Source: DASQZJ01 sp035638775 (GTDB lineage: Bacteria; Pseudomonadota; Gammaproteobacteria; UBA5335; SLRW01). Taken from it: a DNA stretch of 43,281 bases. The stretch lies in the NCBI GenBank assembly GCA_035638775.1, contig DASQZJ010000059.1, positions 1 to 43,281 on the forward strand, given 5' to 3'. Positions 23,651 to 31,711 of the stretch are shown in pieces (the stretch's first letter is position 1; every line of letters starts with the position of its first letter). The translations under genes and the position numbers were made by a program. The notes under the pieces were generated by a model that saw nothing but the letters and a program-made list of their open reading frames with translations, did no database searches and was not told where the DNA came from.

Positions 23651-26206
23651 ATGGCTGAATTCGCCAAAGAAGTCCTGCCCGTCAATCTCGAAGACGAGAT
23701 GAAGCAGTCCTACCTCGATTACGCCATGAGCGTGATCGTCGGGCGCGCCCTTCCGGACGTGCGTGACGGACTCAAGCCCGTGCATCGCCGTGTCCTGTAC
23801 GCGATGAGCGAGTTGGGCAACGACTGGAACAAGCCCTACAAGAAGTCGGCCCGCGTGGTCGGCGACGTGATCGGCAAGTACCACCCCCACGGCGACTCGG
23901 CGGTCTACGACAGCATCGTGCGCATGGCCCAGGCCTTCTCCATGCGCTACATGCTGGTGGACGGGCAGGGCAACTTCGGGTCCGTGGATGGCGATTCCCC
24001 CGCCGCGATGCGCTACACCGAGGTGCGCATGGCGCGGATCGCGCACGAGCTGCTGGCGGACATCGACAAGGAAACCGTCGATTTCATCCCCAACTACGAC
24101 GAGTCGGAGAGCGAGCCGCTCGTCTTCCCGACACGTTTCCCCAACCTGCTGGTCAACGGGTCGGCCGGGATCGCGGTGGGCATGGCGACCAACATCCCGC
24201 CACACAACCTGACCGAGGTGCTCGACGGCTGCATCGCGCTGATCGACGATCCCGATCTGACCATCGATGCGCTGATGGAGTACCTGCCGGGACCGGATTT
24301 TCCCACCGCCGGCCTGATCAACGGTGCCCGCGGCATCCGCGAGGCCTATCGCACCGGGCGCGGGCGCATCTACGTCCGGGCCCGCACGCAGATCGAGGAG
24401 GACGAGCACGGCAAGCAGGCGATCATCGTCACCGAGCTCCCCTACCAGGTAAACAAGGCGCGCCTGCTGGAGAAGATCGCCGAGCTGGTCAAGAACAAGA
24501 AGATCGACGGCATCACCGAGCTGCGCGACGAGTCCGACAAGGACGGCATGCGCATGGTGATCGAGCTGCGCCGCGGCGAGGTCGCCGAGGTGGTGCTGAA
24601 CAACCTGTTCCAGCACACCCAGATGGAAACCGTGTTCGGCATCAACATGGTGGCCCTGGTGGACGGGCAGCCCCGCGTGCTGGACCTGCGGGAGGTGCTC
24701 GACGCCTTCATCCGGCACCGGCGCGAGGTGGTCACCCGGCGCACCATCTACGAGCTGCGCAAGGCGCGCGAACGCGCCCACGTGCTGGAAGGCCTCGCCG
24801 TCGCACTGGCCAACATCGACGAGATCATCGCGCTGATCAAGGCTTCGCCAGGCCCCTCCGAGGCGCGACAGGGCCTGCTGGACCGGGTCTGGTCCCCGGG
24901 CGTGGTCACGGACATGCTCGAGCGTGCCGGCGCCGACGCCTCGCGGCCCGAGGGCGTCCCGGAGGGCTTCGGCATGACCGATCGCGGCTACCGGCTCAAC
25001 GAGACCCAGGCCCAGGCGATCCTGGACCTGCGCCTGCACCGCCTGACCGGGCTGGAGCAGGACAAGATCCTCGGCGAGTACGAACAGCTGCTGGAGCGGA
25101 TTCGGGACCTCGGCGAGATCCTGGCCAGCCCCGAGCGGCTGATGAGCGTGATCCGCGAGGAGCTCGTCGCCATCCGGGACACCTACGGGGACGCCCGCCG
25201 GACCGAGATCATCGAGGACCGCCTCGACCTGACGCTGGAAGACCTGATCTCCGAGCAGGACGTCATGGTGACCCTGTCGCACCAGGGCTACGTCAAGGCC
25301 CAGCCGCTGGATGTCTACGGGGCACAGCGGCGCGGCGGCAAGGGCAAGTCGGCGACCAGCAACAAGCAGGAAGACTTCGTCGACAAGATGTTCGTGGCCA
25401 ACACCCACGATACGCTGCTGTGCTTCTCCAGCGCCGGCAAGGTCTACTGGCTCAAGGTCTACCAGCTGCCGCAGGGCAGCCGCGGAGCGCGCGGCAAGCC
25501 GATCGTGAACCTGCTGCCGCTGGAGCAGCACGAACGCATCAGCGCGGTGCAGCCCGTCCGCGAGTACGCCGAGGGCAGCTACGTGTTTTTCGCCACCAGC
25601 AACGGCACGGTGAAGAAGACCCCGTTGCCCGACTTCTCGCGTCCGCGCAGCAACGGCATCATCGCGATCGACCTGCGCGAGGACAATCAGCTGGTCGACG
25701 TGGCCGTGACCGACGGCAACAGCGAGGTGATGCTGTTCTCCAACGCCGGCAAGGGCATCCGCTTCCGCGAAGCCGACGTGCGCTCCATGGGCCGGGTCTC
25801 CGCGGGCGTGCGCGGGATACGCCTGGGGCCGGACCAGCGGGTGATCGGACTGGTGGTCGTGGAGGGCGAGGATGCCGGCGGCTGCATCCTGAGCGTGACC
25901 GAACACGGCTACGGCAAGCGTACCCGCATCCGGGAGTTTCCCGTGCGGGGCCGTGGCGGCCAGGGCGTGATCGCGATCCACGCCTCCGAGCGCAACGGCG
26001 AGGTGGTGGGGGCGATCCCCGTCACCGACGAGGACGAAATCATGCTGATCAGCAACGCCGGTGCGCTGGTGCGCACGCTGGTGGAGCAGATCCCGGTACT
26101 GGGCCGGAACACCCAGGGCGTCCGGCTGATTCGGCTGGATGATTCGGATCAACTCGTGGGAGTCGAGCGCATCGTCCTCGACGAGGACGAAGAGGACGAA
26201 GAGTAG
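23651..26206 (+). CDS. gyrA: DNA gyrase subunit A
   Basis: GyrA cuts and rejoins DNA during negative supercoiling together with GyrB. The 851-residue product has catalytic Tyr122 in AAMRYTEV and the quinolone region HPHGDSAVYD with Ser83 and Asp87, the susceptible residues in E. coli numbering. The GyrA box QRRGGKG at 559-565 marks it as gyrase rather than ParC, and a six-bladed C-terminal domain follows to an acidic tail. The 219 bases before it hold no convincing promoter. It heads the serC-serA-pheA-hisC-tyrA-aroA-cmk run. Confidence 0.98.
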   Translation: MAEFAKEVLPVNLEDEMKQSYLDYAMSVIVGRALPDVRDGLKPVHRRVLYAMSELGNDWNKPYKKSARVVGDVIGKYHPHGDSAVYDSIVRMAQAFSMRYMLVDGQGNFGSVDGDSPAAMRYTEVRMARIAHELLADIDKETVDFIPNYDESESEPLVFPTRFPNLLVNGSAGIAVGMATNIPPHNLTEVLDGCIALIDDPDLTIDALMEYLPGPDFPTAGLINGARGIREAYRTGRGRIYVRARTQIEEDEHGKQAIIVTELPYQVNKARLLEKIAELVKNKKIDGITELRDESDKDGMRMVIELRRGEVAEVVLNNLFQHTQMETVFGINMVALVDGQPRVLDLREVLDAFIRHRREVVTRRTIYELRKARERAHVLEGLAVALANIDEIIALIKASPGPSEARQGLLDRVWSPGVVTDMLERAGADASRPEGVPEGFGMTDRGYRLNETQAQAILDLRLHRLTGLEQDKILGEYEQLLERIRDLGEILASPERLMSVIREELVAIRDTYGDARRTEIIEDRLDLTLEDLISEQDVMVTLSHQGYVKAQPLDVYGAQRRGGKGKSATSNKQEDFVDKMFVANTHDTLLCFSSAGKVYWLKVYQLPQGSRGARGKPIVNLLPLEQHERISAVQPVREYAEGSYVFFATSNGTVKKTPLPDFSRPRSNGIIAIDLREDNQLVDVAVTDGNSEVMLFSNAGKGIRFREADVRSMGRVSAGVRGIRLGPDQRVIGLVVVEGEDAGGCILSVTEHGYGKRTRIREFPVRGRGGQGVIAIHASERNGEVVGAIPVTDEDEIMLISNAGALVRTLVEQIPVLGRNTQGVRLIRLDDSDQLVGVERIVLDEDEEDEE

Positions 26207-26270
26207 CCCGTCCGCCGTGGCGAGCTGCGTCCGCGACTCCCGGAAACACATCGAGGAGCTAGGGAGGCAT

Positions 26271-27353
26271 ATGGCACGCGTTTACAACTTCAGCGCCGGG
26301 CCCGCGGCCCTGCCGACGGAAGTCCTGGAGCAGGTACGCGACGAGCTGCTGGACTGGCACGGCAGTGGCATGTCGGTGATGGAGATGAGCCACCGTGGCA
26401 AGGAGTTCGTGGGCATCGCCGAGCAGGCCGAGCAGGACCTGCGCGACCTGCTGAAGGTGCCGGACAGCCACCGCATCCTGTTTCTCCAGGGAGGCGCCAC
26501 CGGGCAGTTCGCGGCCGTGCCGCTGAACCTTCTGGGCGACCGCGAGGCGGCCGATTACATCAACACCGGCAACTGGTCGAAGAAGGCGATTGCCGAGGGC
26601 AAGCGCTACTGCGAGGTCAATGTCGCCGCGACGGCCGAGGCCGACGGCTTCACGCGCGTTCCCGCCCCCGACACCTGGAAGCTGAACCCGCGCGCGGCGT
26701 ATCTCCACTACACGCCCAACGAGACCATCGGCGGCGTGGAGTTCCACTGGACGCCGGACAGCGGCGACGTGCCGCTCGTGGCGGACATGTCCTCGACCAT
26801 CCTTTCGCGCCCGGTGGACGTGGCGCGCCACGGCGTGATCTACGCCGGTGCGCAGAAGAACATCGGCCCCTCGGGGCTGACCGTGGTGATCGTGCGCGAG
26901 GATCTGCTCGATCGGGCCGACCCCCGCACGCCGGGCGTGCTGGACTGGAAGCGGAACGCCGAGGGCAACTCCATGATGAACACGCCCCCGACGTTCGCCT
27001 GGTACGTGGCCGGCCTGGTATTCCAGTGGCTCAAGAAGCAGGGCGGGCTGGAAGCGATGGCCGAAGTCAACAAGCGCAAGGCCGACAAGCTCTACCGGGT
27101 CATCGACGAGTCCGACTTCTACCGCAACCCGGTCGAGAAGGAGTCGCGCTCGCGCATGAACATACCGTTCATCCTGGCGGACGATTCGCTCAACGCCGCT
27201 TTCCTGTCCGAGGCCGACGAGGCCGGCCTGAAGACGCTCAAGGGGCACCGCTCCGTCGGCGGCATGCGCGCCAGCCTGTACAATGCGGTGAGCGAACAGG
27301 CGGTGGATGCGCTGATCGATCTCATGCACGACTTCGAGCGCCGCCACGGCTGA
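26271..27353 (+). CDS. serC: Phosphoserine aminotransferase
   Basis: SerC makes phosphoserine from 3-phosphohydroxypyruvate, and also acts in pyridoxal phosphate synthesis in some bacteria. The 360-residue product opens RVYNFSAGPAALP, has the GGATGQFAAVP phosphate loop, and the PLP lysine in GAQKNIGPSG. AGGGAGG lies four bases before the ATG at 26271. The gap to gyrA is 64 bases. It is followed directly by serA, the preceding step of the same pathway, which is not its neighbour in Pseudomonas. Confidence 0.97.
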   Translation: MARVYNFSAGPAALPTEVLEQVRDELLDWHGSGMSVMEMSHRGKEFVGIAEQAEQDLRDLLKVPDSHRILFLQGGATGQFAAVPLNLLGDREAADYINTGNWSKKAIAEGKRYCEVNVAATAEADGFTRVPAPDTWKLNPRAAYLHYTPNETIGGVEFHWTPDSGDVPLVADMSSTILSRPVDVARHGVIYAGAQKNIGPSGLTVVIVREDLLDRADPRTPGVLDWKRNAEGNSMMNTPPTFAWYVAGLVFQWLKKQGGLEAMAEVNKRKADKLYRVIDESDFYRNPVEKESRSRMNIPFILADDSLNAAFLSEADEAGLKTLKGHRSVGGMRASLYNAVSEQAVDALIDLMHDFERRHG

Positions 27354-27406
27354 GATTCATCGACCGCCGGGCAATCGAGAGGTTGCAAGGAGGTACTTTA
27401 AGTTTT

Positions 27407-28570
27407 ATGCACAAGATATTGGTTCTTAACAATATTTCTCCACTAGGGCTGGAGCGTCTGCCGAAGGAGCGATACGAGGTCGACACGGACATCGACCAGC
27501 CGGACGCGATCCTGGTGCGCTCGCACAAGATGCACGACATGGAGATTCCGGCTTCGCTGAAGGCCGTGGGACGGGCCGGTGCCGGCGTCAACAATATTCC
27601 GGTGGACGAGATGAGCCGCCGCGGCATCCCCGTCTTCAATGCGCCCGGTGCCAACGCCAACGCGGTCAAGGAGCTGGTGATCGCCGGCATGCTGCTCGCG
27701 GCGCGGAGTATCCCCCAGGCGCTGGAGTACGCCCGCGGCCTGGAAGGCGACGACCACGAGATCCACAAGGCGGTGGAGTCCGGCAAGAAGAAGTTCCGCG
27801 GCTTCGAGCTGCCGGGACACACCCTCGGGGTGGTCGGACTCGGCGCGATCGGGGTCAAGGTCGCCAACGCCGCCATGGCGCTCGGGATGAACGTCATCGG
27901 CTACGATCCCAAGCTGACCGTCGGGCGGGCCTGGGAGCTGCACTCCGGGGTGCGGTCGGCCATGAGCGTCGACGAGCTGCTCGGGCGGGCCGACTTTCTG
28001 ACCTTCCACGTGCCGCTGAACGACGAGACGCGCGGCATGCTCACCGCCAAGCGGCTGCAGAGCGCGCGGGATGGCCTGGTGGTGCTGAACTTCGCGCGTG
28101 ACGGCATCGTGGATCCGGACGTGATCTGCGATGCGCTGGACGGCGAGAAGGTGCACGCGTACGTGTGCGACTTCCCGAACAGGCGTCTGCTGGGGCACCG
28201 GAAGGTGATCGCGTTGCCGCATCTCGGGGCGTCCACGCGGGAAGCGGAGGAAAACTGCGCGGTAATGGTCGCCGACCAGGTGCGCGAATACCTGGAGAAC
28301 GGCAACGTCACCAACTCGGTGAACTTCCCGGAGGCGATCATGCCCCGGGGAGAGGGCTATCGGCTGTGCATCGTCAACGCCAACGTTCCCAACATGCTGG
28401 GCCAGATCTCCACCCACCTGGCGCAGGCGGACCTGAACATCCTGGACATGCTCAACAAGTCCCGGGACAAGCTCGCCTACACCCTGGTGGATGTGGACAA
28501 CCCGGTACCGGACAAGGTGCTGGACGGCATCCGCGGCATCGAGGGCGTGCTTTCCCTGCGCATGCTGTAG
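27407..28570 (+). CDS. serA: D-3-phosphoglycerate dehydrogenase, short ACT-domain form
   Basis: SerA oxidises 3-phosphoglycerate, the first step of serine synthesis. The 387-residue product has an N-terminal substrate domain (RAGAGVNNIP), the NAD motif GVVGLGAIG near 145, the catalytic Arg in NFARDGIVD and His in LPHLGAST, and a C-terminal ACT domain (about 315-385). The region that holds the catalytic Glu in E. coli SerA reads DFPNRRLL, without Glu, as in the short Clostridia-type enzymes. AAGGAGGT lies 12 bases before the ATG, a long spacing. The first 14 codons are AT-rich and include several rare codons (ATA, CTA, TCT), unlike the neighbours. Confidence 0.92.
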   Translation: MHKILVLNNISPLGLERLPKERYEVDTDIDQPDAILVRSHKMHDMEIPASLKAVGRAGAGVNNIPVDEMSRRGIPVFNAPGANANAVKELVIAGMLLAARSIPQALEYARGLEGDDHEIHKAVESGKKKFRGFELPGHTLGVVGLGAIGVKVANAAMALGMNVIGYDPKLTVGRAWELHSGVRSAMSVDELLGRADFLTFHVPLNDETRGMLTAKRLQSARDGLVVLNFARDGIVDPDVICDALDGEKVHAYVCDFPNRRLLGHRKVIALPHLGASTREAEENCAVMVADQVREYLENGNVTNSVNFPEAIMPRGEGYRLCIVNANVPNMLGQISTHLAQADLNILDMLNKSRDKLAYTLVDVDNPVPDKVLDGIRGIEGVLSLRML

Positions 28571-28603
28571 CGATCGCGGGGCCGGTGCCGGACGGACGAA
28601 TCC

Positions 28604-29686
28604 ATGAGCGACAAGAAACTCGACCAGATCCGGAACCGGATCGACGAAATCGACCGGCAGCTCCACCAGCTGCTCAACGATCGCGCCCGACAGGCCCAGG
28701 CGGTCGCCGAGATCAAGAAGGCCGCGGACCCGGAGGCGGTGTTCTACCGGCCCTCGCGCGAGGCCCGGGTGCTGCGGGGCGTGATCGAGCGCAACCGGGG
28801 TCCGCTCGCGGACGAGACAGTGGCGCGACTGTTCCGCGAGATCATGTCGGCCTGCCTGGCGCTGGAGTCCCCCGTGCGCGTCGCTTATCTCGGCCCGGAG
28901 GGGACCTTCACGCAGGGCGCCGTGGCCAAGCACTTCGGGGGCTCCGTGGAGAGCGTGCCACTGGGTGCCATCGACGAGGTTTTCCGTGAGGTCGAGGCGT
29001 CCGGGACGCACTACGGGGTGGTGCCGGTCGAGAACTCGCTGGAGGGCATGGTCACGCACACGCTGGACATGTTCACCCGCTCGTCGCTGCGCATCTGCGG
29101 CGAGGTGGTGCTGCCCGTGCACCAGTGTCTGATGGCGGCCGGCGCCGAGCTGGGCGCGGTGCGCCGCGTCTACTCCCACGGCCAGTCGCTGGCGCAATGC
29201 CGGGAGTGGCTGGACGCCCACCTGCCGCATGCGCAGCGCATCGCGGTGAGCAGCAACGCCGAGGCGGCCCGCCAGGCGAGCGGCGAGGCGGACACCGCGG
29301 CGATCGCCGGCAGCGCGGCGGCCGAGGTGTACGGCCTGGAGCTGCTGGCCTCGAACATCGAGGACGATCCCAGCAATACCACCCGGTTCCTGGTCATCGG
29401 GCGCGAGGCGGTGCCGGCGAGCGGCTCCGACAAGACCTCGCTGCTGGTGGCCAACCCCAACCGGCCGGGGGCGCTGCACTCGCTGCTGGAGCCGTTCGCC
29501 CGCCACGGGGTCAACCTCACCCGCATCGAGTCGCGCCCCTCCCGGCGCACCGCCTGGGACTACAATTTCTTCCTGGACGTGGAGGGCCACGAGGAGGAGG
29601 CGCCGCTGCACGACGTGCTGGAAGAGGTGCGCTCGCGGGCCGGCTTCTTCCGGGTGCTCGGCTCGTATCCCTGTCCGGTCTACTAG
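28604..29686 (+). CDS. pheA: Bifunctional chorismate mutase / prephenate dehydratase (P-protein)
   Basis: This 360-residue fusion makes phenylpyruvate from chorismate. The AroQ-type chorismate mutase is at about 1-90 (IRNRIDEIDRQLHQLLNDRA). The dehydratase, about 92-270, opens VAYLGPEGTFTQGA and carries the catalytic motif NTTRF. A regulatory ACT domain, about 278-357, has the ESRP motif that senses phenylalanine. The length matches the Pseudomonas P-protein. It lies 33 bases after serA and 37 before hisC. Confidence 0.97.
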   Translation: MSDKKLDQIRNRIDEIDRQLHQLLNDRARQAQAVAEIKKAADPEAVFYRPSREARVLRGVIERNRGPLADETVARLFREIMSACLALESPVRVAYLGPEGTFTQGAVAKHFGGSVESVPLGAIDEVFREVEASGTHYGVVPVENSLEGMVTHTLDMFTRSSLRICGEVVLPVHQCLMAAGAELGAVRRVYSHGQSLAQCREWLDAHLPHAQRIAVSSNAEAARQASGEADTAAIAGSAAAEVYGLELLASNIEDDPSNTTRFLVIGREAVPASGSDKTSLLVANPNRPGALHSLLEPFARHGVNLTRIESRPSRRTAWDYNFFLDVEGHEEEAPLHDVLEEVRSRAGFFRVLGSYPCPVY

Positions 29687-29723
29687 GGCCTGTCAGCAGT
29701 CAGCCGCGATTGGGGGCAACACC

Positions 29724-30851
29724 ATGAGCAACAACGGGAACCGCCCATTCCTGCAGCGGGCGGCGGCCGGGATCGTGTCGTTGGCACCGTACCAGCCCGG
29801 CAAGCCGGTGTCCGAGCTCGCCCGGGAGTACGGTCTCTCCGACATCGTCAAGCTCGCTTCCAACGAGAGCCCGCTGGGGCCCGGGCCCGCGGCGCAGCGC
29901 CATGCGCGCGCCGCCTGCGAGGAGCTCGGCCGCTACCCGGACGGCAGCGCCTTCGAGCTGAGACGGGGCCTGGCGGAGCGGCACGGCGTGGACCCGGCGG
30001 CGATCACCCTGGGCAACGGCTCCAACGACATCCTGGACCTGGTGGCGCGCGTGTTCCTGGGCCCCGGGCGCAACGCGGTGGTGTCACGGCACGCGTTCGC
30101 CATCTACGCGCTGGTGACCCGCTCGGTGGGTGCCGAGTGCCGCGTGGCGCCCGCACGCCCGGCCGATGACGGGCAGCCGTTCGGGCACGACGTGGACGCG
30201 ATGCTGGACCGGGTCGACGCGGACACCGGGGTGGTGTTCGTCGCCAATCCCAACAACCCGACCGGCACCCGGATCGCCGAGAGCGAGCTGCGCCGCCTGC
30301 TCGAGGGCGTGCCCGCACGGACCGTCGTGCTGCTGGACGAGGCCTACTTCGAGTACGTCGACGACCCGGACTGCCCGGACGGCAGCACCCGGCTCGGGCA
30401 GCATCCCAACCTGGTGGTCACGCGCACCTTCTCCAAGGCGCACGGGCTGGCCGCGCTGCGGGCCGGCTACGGCCTGTCCGATCCGGCTCTCGCGGACCTG
30501 CTCAACCGCGTGCGCCAGCCGTTCAACATGAACCACGTGGCGCAGGCGGCCGCGCTGGGCAGCCTGGAGGACGACGCCCACGTGGCGCGGGCGGTCGCGC
30601 TCAACCGTGCCGGCCTGGAGCAGCTGGGTCAGGGCCTGGATGCCCTGGGCGTGGAATGGATCCCGTCGGTGGCAAACTTCCTCTGCGTCGAGGTGGGCGA
30701 CGGCTCCGGGGTATACGAGGCCCTGCTGCGCGAGGGCGTGATCGTGCGCCCGATGGGGGGCTACGAGCTTCCCGGTCACATCCGGGTGACCACCGGGCTG
30801 GAGCGCGAGAACGCGCGCTTCCTGCAGGCGCTGGCGAAGGTGCTGGCGTGA
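29724..30851 (+). CDS. hisC: Histidinol-phosphate / aromatic aminotransferase
   Basis: The 375-residue PLP enzyme has LASNESPLGP near the start, NPNNPTGT, the LLDEAYFEY segment and the PLP lysine in TRTFSKAHGLAALR, all typical of HisC. In this supraoperon of Pseudomonas the HisC paralogue (hisHb/hisC2) can act on aromatic keto acids as well as histidinol phosphate. Lying between pheA and tyrA, it is well placed to make the final step to phenylalanine and tyrosine; this is inferred from context. Its stop shares one base with the tyrA start. Confidence 0.94.
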   Translation: MSNNGNRPFLQRAAAGIVSLAPYQPGKPVSELAREYGLSDIVKLASNESPLGPGPAAQRHARAACEELGRYPDGSAFELRRGLAERHGVDPAAITLGNGSNDILDLVARVFLGPGRNAVVSRHAFAIYALVTRSVGAECRVAPARPADDGQPFGHDVDAMLDRVDADTGVVFVANPNNPTGTRIAESELRRLLEGVPARTVVLLDEAYFEYVDDPDCPDGSTRLGQHPNLVVTRTFSKAHGLAALRAGYGLSDPALADLLNRVRQPFNMNHVAQAAALGSLEDDAHVARAVALNRAGLEQLGQGLDALGVEWIPSVANFLCVEVGDGSGVYEALLREGVIVRPMGGYELPGHIRVTTGLERENARFLQALAKVLA

Positions 30852-31711
30852 TGATCCGGCGACTGTGCATCATCGGCGTGGGCCTGATCGGGGGCTCGCT
30901 GGCCCGGGCGCTGCGCGAGCAGGAGGCGTGCGGCGAGATCGTCGGATGCGGCCGCCGGGAGGCACCGCTCGAGCTCGCGGTCGAGACCGGGGTGGTCGAT
31001 CGCTACACGCTGGACCCCGCGGCGGCCGCGCGCGGCGCCGACATGGTGGTGCTGGCGGTGCCGCTGGGCGCGATGGAAGCCCTGATGCGGGCGATCCGGC
31101 CGGCGCTGGACGCGAACGCGGTGCTCACCGACGTGGGCAGCGCCAAGGGGGCGGTGCTGAAGGCGGCCGGGAACGTTTTCGACGGGGTCCCGGAAAACTT
31201 CGTGCCGGGCCATCCGGTCGCCGGGACCGAGTACAGCGGCGTGGAAGCGTCGTTCGCGGAGCTGTTCGACGGCCGCCGCGTGATCCTTACGCCCACGCCC
31301 CGGACCAGCCGGGCGGCGACGGCCCGCGTGCGCCGGATGTGGGAGGCCACCGGTGCCGAGGTGGCGGAGATGGACGCCGGACATCACGACACGGTGCTGG
31401 CCGGCACCAGCCACCTGCCGCACGTGCTGGCGTTCAACCTGGTGGACAGCCTCGCACGCGAGCGGGACGCGGCGGAGGCGTTCACCTATGCTGCCGGGGG
31501 CTTCCGCGACTTCACGCGCATCGCTTCCAGCGATCCGGTGATGTGGCGCGACATCTGTCTGGCGAACGCCGACGCGCTGCTGGTGGCGCTGGACCACTTC
31601 GGCGCGGACCTGGAAGCCGTGCGGCGGGCGATCGAGAGCCGGGACGGCGACGTGCTGCTGGCGGTGTTCGAACGGGCCCGGGCGGCCCGGGAGCGATGGC
31701 TGCAGTCATGA
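30851..31711 (+). CDS. tyrA: Prephenate / arogenate dehydrogenase
   Basis: The 286-residue product is a TyrA of the single-domain type: NAD motif IGVGLIGGSLA at the start, then LTDVGSAKG, GHPVAGTEYSGV and the catalytic His region GTSHLPHVLAFNLV. It has no chorismate mutase and no ACT domain. In Pseudomonas this protein is fused to AroA; here a TGA separates them and the stop overlaps the aroA start as ATGA. It shares one base with the hisC stop. The preference for NAD or NADP, and for prephenate or arogenate, cannot be told. Confidence 0.95.
   Translation: MIRRLCIIGVGLIGGSLARALREQEACGEIVGCGRREAPLELAVETGVVDRYTLDPAAAARGADMVVLAVPLGAMEALMRAIRPALDANAVLTDVGSAKGAVLKAAGNVFDGVPENFVPGHPVAGTEYSGVEASFAELFDGRRVILTPTPRTSRAATARVRRMWEATGAEVAEMDAGHHDTVLAGTSHLPHVLAFNLVDSLARERDAAEAFTYAAGGFRDFTRIASSDPVMWRDICLANADALLVALDHFGADLEAVRRAIESRDGDVLLAVFERARAARERWLQS

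Noticed and set aside
22370..26251. A 1293-codon open frame on the minus strand, antisense to mtnA and gyrA
   Set aside because: It mirrors the codon pattern of two certain genes in GC-rich DNA. Its product is rich in His, Gln, Asp and Val, shows no domain, and the gyrA and mtnA assignments on the other strand are secure.
27443..29611. A 722-codon minus-strand frame across serA and pheA
   Set aside because: Same cause: antisense to two well-supported genes, with no recognisable protein features.
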